A DNA stretch of 64,000 nt, taken from positions 182,501 to 246,500 of the forward strand of contig CAJNDS010002520.1 of NCBI GenBank assembly GCA_905221605.1. Direction: 5' to 3'. The stretch is from Symbiodinium natans (lineage: Eukaryota > Sar > Dinophyceae > Suessiales > Symbiodiniaceae). Under the pieces are notes generated by a model, which saw only the letters and a program-made list of their open reading frames with translations, did no database searches and was not told the origin of the DNA. The position numbers and the translations under genes were made by a program. This document shows positions 53,822 to 63,242 of this stretch, in pieces (position 1 is the first letter of the stretch; each line of letters starts with the position of its first letter).

Positions 53822-54561
53822 AGGGCCTAGGCCGCCCCCCTACAGAGGGGGGGCGGCGCTTCAGCCCTTCGACCTCTATGGCGAAGGTCGACCCAGGTCG
53901 CTTGCCCGCCTCCTGCAGCCAGGAGGTCGGCAGCACCCACGATGGGCCCGGTACCGGAGCAGGTTCTCCCGGGGACCAGTACTGGTCCACTTAAAAAAGT
54001 AAATACCCTAAACTGCAAGCTCTTCACCCTGGATGGGGCTGGCATTTCGGGGGGGGGTACCCCAAGGCCCCCAGGCCAGGAGGACCTGGACCCCTCACCG
54101 CAGCGTGTCCAGGGACCAGGGGGCCTCACCAGGCCACGCAGGGCGGGTGCTCAAAAAGCTGCTTTTTGGGCTTCTGGGCCCCTCTGCACCCCCCTGGGCC
54201 CATTTGGGCCCCCCTGAACCCCCCTGGGCCCCCCGCCCGGGCCTCGGCCCCTGAGCCTCCCTGGGCCCCCTGGGCCCCCCTGGGCCCCCCTGGGCCCCCC
54301 CCTCACCCCTGCACCCCCTGGGCCTTGCTGGGCCGCCCTGGGCCCCCTTGCTCCCCTGGGCCTGCCTGGGCCCCCCTGGGCCTCTTGGGCCCCCCTGCCC
54401 CTTTCTGGGCCGCCGGGCCTGGACCTTTGTGCGGTTTTCTGGCCTGGGCCCCTGGGCCTGGGCTCCCTGGGCCCTGGCCCCCCCTCTCTGCCCCGCCCCG
54501 ATCCTTTCTGGCCCCATTTAAACGGTTTAAATTCGGCCCCTCCCTACCCTCACTGAGCTGA
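53822..54561. repeat. GC-rich hairpin cluster and CTGGGCCCC minisatellite
   Basis: Hairpins at 53830-53855 and 53858-53885, a perfect 16-bp palindrome (GGACCAGTACTGGTCC, 53973-53988) and AAAAAGCTGCTTTTT at 54150-54165. From 54170 to 54480 there are dozens of degenerate CTGGGCCCCC units. Collagen-like or Pro-Gly frames on both strands follow from the repeat and are not taken as genes. Confidence 0.85.
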
Positions 54562-54960
54562 GCTTTTTCCTCTGCGCCTCCTTGACTGGGCCGCTCTGGG
54601 CCCTGGGCTGCCCAGACTGACCCTGGCCTGGGCCCGTGGTCCTTCTCCCTCTGTGGAGGCTTGTTTTTTGTGAAAAGCCGTGACGGAACGAAGAAGTTTT
54701 ATGTAAAGAAAGCAGTTGGCTTGAGTTTAGGCCTAAACCCTAAAAGGAATAGGTTTGGGTGGCTTTGCCGCCTTGGACGGCGTGGGGTGGGAGAAAAGTG
54801 TTAGATGGCCTTCCACAATCGGGCCAAAGCTGCTCTTCGCACCTCACGACGCTTTCGAGCTTGTTCCAAAACCTAACCTTCACAGCATCTACGCCCTATC
54901 ACAGCAAACCCTAAACCCTAAACCCTAAACCCTAAACCCTAAACCCTAAACCCATGCCAG

Positions 54961-55046
54961 AGAGGCTTGCCGAGCAAGCTCTGGTTACGGACACTGTGCC
55001 GCTCTCGGTGGTGCCCGCCACGACGCTGATCATCGCGGCTGGGTGA
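54961..55046 (+). CDS. exon-like C-terminal segment
   Basis: After a telomeric array and ATGCCAG it reads RLAEQALVTDTVPLSVVPAT then TLIIAAG and TGA. Hydrophobic beta-like end. Unknown family. Confidence 0.42.
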
Positions 55047-55111
55047 AGTTTCCCTAAGGGTGGTTGAGGGTTTAGGGTTTAGGGTTTAGGGTTCTGGCTT
55101 CCCGAACTTTT

Positions 55112-55192
55112 GTACCCATATAGTATATACTTGGGCCCTAAAGCTACTATATGGGAACCCCATTAAGGCCCAAGTATATACCATATAGGTAC
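55112..55192. mobile_element. TIR element family L, copy 1
   Basis: GTACCCATATAGTATATACT and the complement of AGTATATACCATATAGGTAC are inverted repeats with only two mismatches. A partial copy lies at 55985-56032. Confidence 0.9.
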
Positions 55193-55984
55193 GTGGACCC
55201 TTTGGGTTTGGGGTCACGAGCCGTTTATGTTCTGTGGCCACGACTAGAACCAATTAGAGCTAACTAGCTGGAGTCTGTAGGCGTTTATTCGCGGTGCGGG
55301 AAGTGTTAGAAAGTTACACCTCAACGAGAAGATATACCCTGTAGCCTGGGATGTACACGAACGCTACTCGTGTCTGCCGGTTCTTGACAAGACCTTGTAC
55401 GCAGTCTCAGCAATCTGGTTGGTTTCAAAACGTTCGCACACACAGCCTCCTCACCCTAAACCCTAAACCTAGGTAAACCCCAATAACCGCCCTGAACCCT
55501 AAATCGCCCAAAAATCAGGTGGTAAAGTCGCTCTCGCCTCACCGCGGAGCGGTGACGGGCGGCACAACCGTGCGGGTGACCGTGCGGATTCCGGCACCTC
55601 TGGAAGCGTTGGGGGGTTTAGGCATTTGTAGGGCTTTATAAGGTTTAGGGTTTGGGCTCTGGAGTTTCGATCTTTGGCATCTGTTTGCAGCCACGGGACC
55701 CTTTCCTGTGAGGCCTTGAGGGGAGGGCCGTTGAAGGGTTTCTGCAGCGCTTGGAAGCCTTCAGCCCGGAACCTCACACAAGGAGCTTGGAGGCAGGACA
55801 GCGGTGCCTGTGCAGTCCCTTTGCGGACCTTCATCCCTTTAAAGCATGCCGAGGGTTTAGGGTTTAGGGTTTAGGGTTTAAGGTATACCCTGCAGACACC
55901 TTGTTTTTTTTGTAACGGGCGCACAGAGTACTCCAAGGCGGTAAGCCCGAGAATGCTCTTAAGTCATAACCCATACGCATCAAA

Positions 55985-56032
55985 GGTTCCCATATAGTCG
56001 CTTTCGGGCCCGGGTATATTCTACATAGGTAC
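55985..56032. mobile_element. TIR element family L, shortened copy
   Basis: GGTTCCCATATAGTCGC to GGGTATATTCTACATAGGTA-C. The GTACaTGGACCC right flank matches copy 1 (GTACGTGGACCC), and telomeric repeats follow. Confidence 0.72.
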
Positions 56033-56166
56033 ATGGACCCTAACCCTAAACCCTAAAGCGTAAACCCTAAACCGCCTAAACCGCCTAAACTCTAAACTCT
56101 AAACCTTAAACCCTAAAACCCTAAAACCCTACACCCTACACCCTAAACCAAGCCTCCACTCCTCAG

Positions 56167-56247
56167 GAAGACACCGAGGAGCCCTATGCCTTGTGGTGCG
56201 TTTTCGGAGACCACCCGCCAAGTCAAGCGCTGCCAAGCCTGTTTAAG
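56167..56247 (+). CDS. 27-codon exon, IPT/TIG-like
   Basis: Bounded by CCTCAG and AAG|GTTTAG, phase 0-0. It reads EDTEEPYALWCVFGDHPPSQ then ALPSLFK. The W-C-x-F-G-D element is typical of the first cysteine strand of IPT/TIG domains. Provisional. Confidence 0.5.
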
Positions 56248-57026
56248 GTTTAGGGTTTAGGGTGGGGAGGGCTTCTGTTTAGGCAGGTTGGGGCTTTTTG
56301 ACTCAGATTCCTCAAGCAAAACCACCCCAAATCCTCAACCCTAAACCCACATGGGTGCTGATCATGACCCTAAACCCTAAACCCTAAACATGAGACTAGA
56401 ACTTCTCTTTTGCTTGGATAGGGCTCACAGAGACGAGGCCGCATGTCATGCTTGAAGAAGTTGTTCGTGCTGCAGTTTACTCTGCGGGTTCCGGGGAATG
56501 CAAAGGGCCCCCATGGCCCCAAATGTCGGGCAGCGGCATTGGAGGAGAACATTTCAAAGTCTTAGTTCATATAAGCCTTGTCATTCTCAGAACCTCAACC
56601 CTAAACCCTAAACCCCTAAAACTTAGGGTTTAGGGTTTAGGGTTTAGGGCCGCTTTTAAAAATCCTAGGCCACTTGGAAAAAGGCCACAATCCCAAACCC
56701 AAGCCTCGCTCCCTCAACAGCTCCCATGGCCCATCGCCTATAGGGATGGCAGGGTTTGCCACCCACTACGAGACAAGCATTGGGTTTCTCTGATTTCCAG
56801 GGTTTTGGGTCAAGGTTTGGAGACTGTTTGAAATGCGCAGGATGGAGAATTCGCCGGATCTTGTCTCAAAGGAAGAAGCTGGTTTAGGCCCATCTTCATA
56901 CCCAACCAGAAGTTGTTTTCTCAAAAACCCAAACCTCCGAAATCCCAAACCTCCCAACACCCAGACCTGCCAAAACCCAGACCTCCCCTAAACCCTAAAC
57001 CCCCAAACCCCTAACCCAATCTTCAG

Positions 57027-57129
57027 CACCGAAGCCGATGCCGAGGATCCGTTCGGACGGGGATGGGCAGACGTGGAACAAAAAGTTGGAGGCAGCTCGT
57101 TGCCTCTTCCCGGCCCTCATACCACAAAG
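57027..57129 (+). CDS. exon-like segment
   Basis: After ATCTTCAG it reads TEADAEDPFGRGWADVEQKV then GGSSLPLPGPHTTK and ends AAG|GTGGTT. Clean GT-AG borders. Unknown family. Confidence 0.47.
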
Positions 57130-57972
57130 GTGGTTTCGAGTTCGGTTTAGGGTTTTTAAAGGGTTCAGGTTTGGGGTTTAGGGGTTAGGGTTTAGGGTTT
57201 CGGGTTCAGGCTTTAGGGTTTAGGTTCTGGACGTTCATAAAGGGAGGCCCGCAGGGAGCCTAAGTATGTCGACCTGGAGGGTGTGATGCATGCACAGGTT
57301 CATGGTGCAAAGAGATTATATTAGTTGGCATTCGCACGCGAAGAGACTCCAGATTATACATTCGCAGGACACATCATCGAGAAAGGCACTGATACAGCAA
57401 CGTTTAGCTGACCAATAGCCGGGCTTGAGCGCGTGAGGCGTTAAGTTTTGCGGCTGTTTTGAAGAGCTTTAGGTCTTGGGGTTGGTTTGCTAGTTCGCGG
57501 CGACACACGCGGCCCTGCGCAGGGCGATCGCCTGGGATTGAATCCTCCACCTTGGATGGATTTGCCATTCGGCCGTATGTCGCCCTAAGCTACCCAGGCC
57601 CTTCACCCCGAAAGCCCACAAAATTCAGGAGCTCCATGCTCAACTCAACCAAAGCCTAAACCCTACACCCTGAACCCTGAAAACCTAAGCCCTAAACCCT
57701 AAACCCTATTCCGATCTCTCTCTTCTCACTCTCCGGCTTTGAGCCCTTCAAAGCCGCTACACCAGGCCTTGGCCACACATGCTGGAGCTTGGGGTACTAA
57801 GCAACCCCTCAAAGACCTATTTAGGGTTTTGAGGCTTAGGGTTTAGGGTTTAGGGTAATTCGGATCCCTGAAAGATCAAGACTTCGTAGCTGAGCAGGAA
57901 ACCTTTAACCTTTGGGGGCATGCTTGCACAGGTCGCGCTTTAACCTTTTGGGGTATATAAATAAATAAAGAA

Positions 57973-58004
<32 letters not shown>

Positions 58005-58600
58005 TTATATTTAAACTTATATTTATATTTATATTTTTGTTAGTTTGTTTATTTATATTTTTATACATATTTATTCATCTATATTCCTACCACAGTTGAA
58101 AGGTTATCCTTTGTTTGGCAGCGGGTACCCAGCAACTAGGACAGACCCCAAGGCTCTGCAAGACGCCTGAGCACCCCATCGCCGAACCTGTGGCCTGGCT
58201 GTGGGACCTGGGGGTTTTAGGGTTTAGGGTTTGGGGTTTAGGGTTTGGTGTTGAGGTTTAGGGTTTAGGGTTTAGGGTTTAGGGTTTTGGGTTGAGGTAG
58301 GGGGGGTCAGGGTTAACGATTCATGGGTAGTTAGGAGTAGGGGAATAGTTTGCGACCTGGTATGTAAAAATCACCATGTCAGAGAACATTTTTGTTTGTA
58401 TATACACCGCAAGAATTAAAACCGAACAGATACGGCCGTAAACAAATCTCCACGACATCATTCTGATGATAACAACTTGCTCGAGTGCTGTTCTCGTTCT
58501 GGTTGGGAGCCGAGGGCACGCAATGGGTCCTCATGGGTCCTCGTTTGTTTTCTGTTTTCTGTGGGTCTTCCGTTGAAACGCCTCCGACACCAGCTCCTTA
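57130..58600. other. spacer or intron with B-like ends and AT-rich tract
   Basis: 57890-58140 starts GAAACCTTTAACCTTTGGGG, passes through (ATATTT)n, and ends AAAGGTTATCC...CAGCAACTAGG, resembling an expanded family B element. Telomeric arrays lie at 57135-57235 and 58215-58315. Confidence 0.55.
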
Positions 58601-58603
58601 AGT

Positions 58604-58660
58604 AAACCTGCTCCATCGAGGTGCCCTTCTACATCACTCGCTCCTCTGAGTTTCGGCCAG
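58604..58660 (+). CDS. exon-like segment
   Basis: It reads TCSIEVPFYITRSSEFRPG. A beta-strand-like pattern (IEVPFYITRS). Borders are unclear; it is followed by a G19 run. Confidence 0.4.
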
Positions 58661-59040
58661 GCCCGGGGGGGGGGGGGGGGGCGTTTTGTAGGGTTGGGAG
58701 GGCCCCATTGTGCAGAGTTGGGTCAAGCAATATGACATAGGCCAGGCAGGGCAAACCGACATGTATGACCTCTCTTTACCCACGAGGCGTGGCCTGCACT
58801 CAGCGCTGGATTACCGTTTCCACGCGAGAATGTGCGACAACAGGAATGATGTGGGTTGAAATCGGTCAATCCCACTCCTGAACTCAGTGTGTGCATGCCC
58901 TGGGGGTTCGGCCACATGTGCCGCGGCCTCGGAAAGCAACGGGAGCGCTGAGCACTGCTAGCAGAGAGCGCGTGCCAAACCCTGAACTCAAGCCCTCAGC
59001 CCCTCCTGTGCCCTTGTATTCTCGGAGTCCGGCACGCCAG

Positions 59041-59100
59041 GATCGGCTCCGGAGGGCTCCCGCATGTTCTTCTACACGCCGTACCCCGCGCCTGGGCAGA
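59041..59100 (+). CDS. exon-like segment
   Basis: It reads GSAPEGSRMFFYTPYPAPGQ. The RMFFYTPYP stretch is compatible with the terminal F-x-F/Y strand of an IPT/TIG domain. Open frame continues downstream without clear coding character. Confidence 0.42.
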
Positions 59101-59651
59101 TTTTTCAGGGTTCGCCGATGCTTAGGGGAGGAAGTGGAGGACTGGAGCCCGAAATAATCTCCATACGTGCCTCTACAGTAGTTTATTCGCTCCACTCCAC
59201 TCCCCCTTACGAAGTGCCAGTGGGTCAGGGTGTAGGGGGTGGGGTCGGGGGTCTATGGTTGGAATCTTCCAAGCCTGCTGAAACGCAAAGGCTGTAGCAT
59301 TATGCTCTGTCGACATGATTTGGTCATTATGCGATGATCGCCGCTTGTACTATACTATTGTATTCGTGTCTTGATACAACTTCGTCTCCTCGTGCGATTA
59401 GAGAATCATCTTGTTTTCTTGTTGTACGTTTATAATATGGTTATCTTGTCATATTTTTGCATTGGTAGATTGCCATGTTCTTTATTAATACCTTGTTGCA
59501 TTAGAAAATCCTTTTTCTTCTATTAAGCTATTGTACTGTTGTATTGTGTCATTATTGTTCTGATTATTGTTGTTATCATTTTCGCATTCTAGTATTAACG
59601 TGTTGTACCATTGTAGCTGTAGACTAGCATAGCTTACACCTGCAAGCCTTA

Positions 59652-59753
59652 CCAGGATGGGCAATTTAGGCCCTATATTCCCCATAATCAACCCTAGAAA
59701 GGGCCTTTTTAGGGCCATTTTAGGGGGTTGTAGGGTAGAACAGCCCGTCCTGG
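59652..59753. mobile_element. TIR element family E, copy 2
   Basis: CCAGGATGGGCAATTTAGGC and AGAACAGCCCGTCCTGG are inverted repeats. TACC/TA is shared at the borders. It directly precedes a coding-like segment. Confidence 0.86.
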
Positions 59754-59850
59754 TACCGCACCGAGGATATGTTCACCGTCACGCCAGCTTACGTGTCTCA
59801 CTTCGCGGCGGATCACGAGGCCGGAGGACTCATGATATCTGAACTATAAC
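59754..59850 (+). CDS. exon-like segment between two TIR elements
   Basis: It reads YRTEDMFTVTPAYVSHFAAD then HEAGGLMISEL. It is bounded on the left by family E and on the right by family D, so both elements may act as introns. Unknown family. Confidence 0.47.
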
Positions 59851-59851
59851 A

Positions 59852-59964
59852 TTGGGGACGACATGAACCCTAACAGTGTTAGGGTTTATGGTTCATATAC
59901 CTTATTAGTCATTATAGTAGTATAGGGTATATGACCCATTTTTTATGGTTCATTTGATCCCAAG
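59852..59964. mobile_element. TIR element family D copy
   Basis: ATTGGGGACGACATGAACCC at the left and GGTTCATTTGATCCCAAGG at the right. It has the core TTATAGTAGTATAGGGTATA. Confidence 0.85.
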
Positions 59965-60212
59965 GAACTTTGCCTAACCGTGGGCCTAACAGAAAAACCC
60001 GAAACAGGTGAGCCTACTTACTGCATTTCTTGAAGCCACAGTCCTGCGTCCTATCAACTGCGTGAGCCCCTAATCCAAGCTGACGAGCACTCCAAACACC
60101 CCCCGGAGAAAAAACTACTTCCTCTACCCATTCTACCCTCGTCCCACCCTCGCCCTGAACCCTAATCCCTAAACCATCCTCACACCCCCAAAGCATGAAA
60201 GCGCTCGGAGTT

Positions 60213-60276
60213 TGCCCAGGTGACCATCCACCTCCAAGACCTTGAGAATGGCGCCCAGTCAGTGCCGCTTAGCTGA
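60213..60276 (+). CDS. exon-like segment, beta-sandwich strand pattern
   Basis: It reads EFAQVTIHLQDLENGAQSVP-LS then stops. The V-T-I-H-L-x-D-x-x-x-G-x-x-S pattern fits the last strands of IPT/TIG domains. Provisional. Confidence 0.46.
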
Positions 60277-60760
60277 ACCTATAAAGGAAGAGCGGAAGAG
60301 CCCCAGTTTTCGTTCAGGGTTTGTGGTTAAAAAGGGTGTTTAGGGTTTAGGGTTTTAGGTCTTGCAAGGATACGTCCACGGAAGTGTATGAGGCGCATGC
60401 AGTTATGTGGGGTCGGTTGGCTGAGGAGTGTATGAAGTCTTTCACCAAATTTCTGCTACTTGACATTTTTATGGAACGGGTGACACAGTTGGCCTTGCAG
60501 TCGCGAGAACTGTGATGCTGGCTGTGTGGGCCTGAGTTTCCCGGCAGCTACGCAGTCCTGGTTGCAAAATGTCTTGCAAGGCTTGTGGAGTCCACCATAG
60601 GAATTGACCATGAGGTTTTAGGGGTTTGAGGGACGGCGATTCCGGCTGAAGGTGTTTGACGTGTGCAGAGTTTTGTGGGTTCGGGATGGCCTTAGCCCAA
60701 ACCCCAAAACATAGGGTCCTTTGGGATTTAGAGCCCTAAACGCCAGGTGATAGCTTTCGG

Positions 60761-62064
60761 ATGGCTGCTTCAGACACTGTGTCCCTAGTAAGCCAGAAGT
60801 GTCACTCCAAGGACCTTGCCTTAGAAATTCTCGAGGCTTTGCAGAAACAGCTCCCCGGGCTGGGCAAAGGTTTGGCTGCAGGGTTTTGAGTTTTGGGGGT
60901 TTTCGAGGGTCATCAAGCTCACAGGCTGCTTTCGACATTGAACGACAACATTGACTGCGCTTTGCTGGCGCTCGACACGGCCCCCTGCTGGCATCGTCAG
61001 TCTTGGGGTTTTGCAGGTATGTTTCTGGCAGGCTTGGTTAAACACACGCAGCCACCCCACCCCCCCCCCCCGCCCTCCCACGCCCAACAAAAAACAAAAC
61101 AAAGCCCTTAGTGCAGACCAGCCCCGCATGGTCTTGGATTGAGAGCTCCTTGAGGCGGGCCAGCCAAGGTGCCGCTCCTTATTCCCTGAACTCTATAAAC
61201 CCTCGACTCTCGCACGAGACAGGCAAGGCTTCACTAGGTCGAGACTCTTCAGGTGACACAAGTATGACACCTGGCAGTGTGAGAGTTGAAACGCTAAGTC
61301 CCTACACCCCCGAAGCCCCTAACCCCCAAACCCTCAGGTGTTGTTCTCGGTCTTTCCTGCGCCTTTGGCTCTTGACCTTTTGATCCCTGCACTTTTGTAA
61401 GTTCCTCTCGGCCTCTCGCGCACACCTGCTATACAAGTTGTTCAGCGCCATGTTTTGTGAGAAAGGCCAGCAACACAGTACGCAACACGTCACTCCACCA
61501 GCCCAGCAACCCTATAGGTAGGCTCGAAGCCCTCATCAGGCCCTGAATCCTAAACCCTAAACCCTAAACCCCTTCACAAGGCAACTACGAATGGTGACTG
61601 GGCCTGCTTGGAATTGCGCCTCCGCTGCCAAGTTAAGGGTCTTTGGGTCACCATGGGCCTTGTTTGTGAGCTCGAGTCAGAGCTGCAAGATCCCAAGGAA
61701 TGACACCAATGCCACGGAAAGTACAGGCTGCAAGGACCTCTGGGTTAAGAATTCATCGACTGTAGCTGGGGCGCAAGGTTGCGAAAGTTCTGGTGCTTTT
61801 TTTCGAACGCAGACCGAGCTGGCTCCTGCAACTTTATCGGCCAATGCAAGTCTTATCGGCCCAGCAGTGCTTTTTGTGGGTATCTCGGGCCATCTGCTGC
61901 ACAAGGTTAGCCATGTGAGAATCACACGTCATTCTTTCGAGGTGCTGCACACGACGGCATGTGCGCATCACACGTCATTCTACACGACGGCACTTCTGCA
62001 GTGTGGAGAGTGTGGAGCACAGGGTTTGCTCCCAAACGTTGTTTTCCCTGTGCCCTCAGCATGA
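60761..62064 (+). CDS. multi-exon gene start, helical N-terminus, unknown family
   Basis: ATG at 60761 begins MAASDTVSLVSQKCHSKDLA then LEILEALQKQLPGLGKGLAA. A 42-bp GT-AG intron (60883-60924) leads to LLSTLNDNIDCALLALDTAP and ends GCAG|GTATGT at 61016. A following exon after TCTTCAG (about 61251) keeps frame with GDTSMTPGSVRVETLSP. Further coding-like pieces lie at 61337-61380 (VLFSVFPAPLALDLLIPALL), about 61400-61510 (LLYKLFSAMFCEKGQQHS...), about 61577-61692 (ATTNGDWACLELRLRCQVKG...) and up to a stop at 62062-62064. The N-terminal helix-turn-helix pattern is clear. The later exon joins are uncertain and no domain is recognised. Confidence 0.5.
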
Positions 62065-62114
62065 CAAGTATAACTCTATGATGTGCAGACCATCACTTGT
62101 GACCTTTGACCTTG

Positions 62115-62254
62115 CCTTGGGGACCAAATGAACCCGGAAATTTGGGGGGGGGGGGGGGGGGGGGGGGGGCGGGGGGTCATCATCTACCCTATACTACTAG
62201 AATTCCAGGTGTATGAACCATAAACCCTTTTTAGGGTTCATCTGGTCCCCAAGG
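62115..62254. mobile_element. TIR element family D with G-run insert
   Basis: CCTTGGGGACCAAATGAACC and TTCATCTGGTCCCCAAGG are inverted repeats. A G26-30 tract (62144-62175) has expanded inside. The core CTATACTACTAGAATTCC is present. Confidence 0.9.
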
Positions 62255-62439
62255 TTATGGAGTTCCAGAGCCAGGTTTCTGCGTCCGGTTAGCTATTGCA
62301 TGGTGAGCGATTGACAGTAGGGGAGGGGTCCCCCAGAAATCTGTTGCGTAGATCTGGGCTGCTTGCCCTTTCAAAGCATCGGTAGCTTCTTAAGTTCCTG
62401 AACCATGTCGTGATTGATGGCCAAGCAATGTCCCTTTGG

Positions 62440-62515
62440 GGTTTAGGGTTTAGGGTTTCGGGTTTAGGGTCTCGGGTTTAGGGTTTAGGGTTTAGGGTTT
62501 AGGGTTTAGGGTTTA
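62440..62515. repeat. interstitial telomeric array
   Basis: About ten TTTAGGG units with two variants (TTTCGGG, TCTCGGG). Confidence 0.95.
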
Positions 62516-62726
62516 AGTGTCTGAGTCGTCGCCGAGGCCCTGTCACGAGTGCAGGGTTTTGGGACAGCCAAACCGGGCGGGAGCATAGCCAAGCTCGTTG
62601 CAAAAGGGTTTAGGGTTTAGGGTTGCTGCAGCCTGCCCAAAGGAGAAAACTCTCGGAACGCTGTTCGGCGCGCTGGGCCGCGTGGCACCATAGGATTTGG
62701 AGTACAGAACAATGCCAAGACCCCAA

Positions 62727-62805
62727 CCTGAGGACCAAATGAACCCTGAAAGTATACCACTATAATTCCTTTTGAGGTAATTACTGAGGTATATGAATCA
62801 AGCCC
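62727..62805. mobile_element. TIR element family D, left part
   Basis: CCTGAGGACCAAATGAACCC and the core GTATACCACTATAATTCC are present. The right terminus is degenerate. Confidence 0.65.
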
Positions 62806-62939
62806 TAATTAAACCCGTTTAGCATGTCTCAAGGTGACAAGCCCTTTTGTTGCACGGTGTCCTTTTTGCGGTGTACGATGTAGCGTAGTAAGCAGCTTCG
62901 CCGATAGTTTGTCGATGATGTTCCTATTGATACGTAATT

Positions 62940-63045
62940 AGTGGACTCAGCAGCGATGTTTGTTGCCAACTTTACAATCTCCGCAGGTGGCTCCGCAAAC
63001 AGCGTGCCCATTTCTGGCTATGCCATCTCCACGGAAGGCAAGTGA
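62940..63045 (+). CDS. exon-like segment, beta-rich
   Basis: It reads VDSAAMFVANFTISAGGSAN then SVPISGYAISTEGK and stops at TGA. The opposite strand (MGTLFAEPPAEIVKLATNIA) is also open, so strand is not certain. Confidence 0.38.
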
Positions 63046-63146
63046 AGAGTTGGAAAGTGAGGAGTAGTTTTGGAGTGGCGTCAACCACATAGCTTGTGGC
63101 ATTGGGTTGTTGAACTACCCGATAACATGCGAGTTCCGGACTTAAT

Positions 63147-63242
63147 TGAACCCCAAAATTGGGGTCATGTGCCCTAGACTACTACAATTCCTATTAAGGC
63201 ACGTGAACCCGAAACCCTGTAAAAGTTCATTTGGTCCCCCAG
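63147..63242. mobile_element. TIR element family D copy
   Basis: The right end GTTCATTTGGTCCCCCAGG is clear. The left end (AATTGAACCCCAAAATTGGG) is degenerate. The core is GTGCCCTAGACTACTACAAT. Confidence 0.78.

Noticed and set aside
54095-54561. Collagen-like minus frame and Pro-rich plus frame
   Set aside because: Both follow from the GGGCCC minisatellite; stop-free runs are expected in such GC-rich repeats.
57530-57560. tRNA-like T-arm sequence (GGGATTGAATCCTCC)
   Set aside because: No acceptor stem, anticodon arm or D-arm could be found around it.
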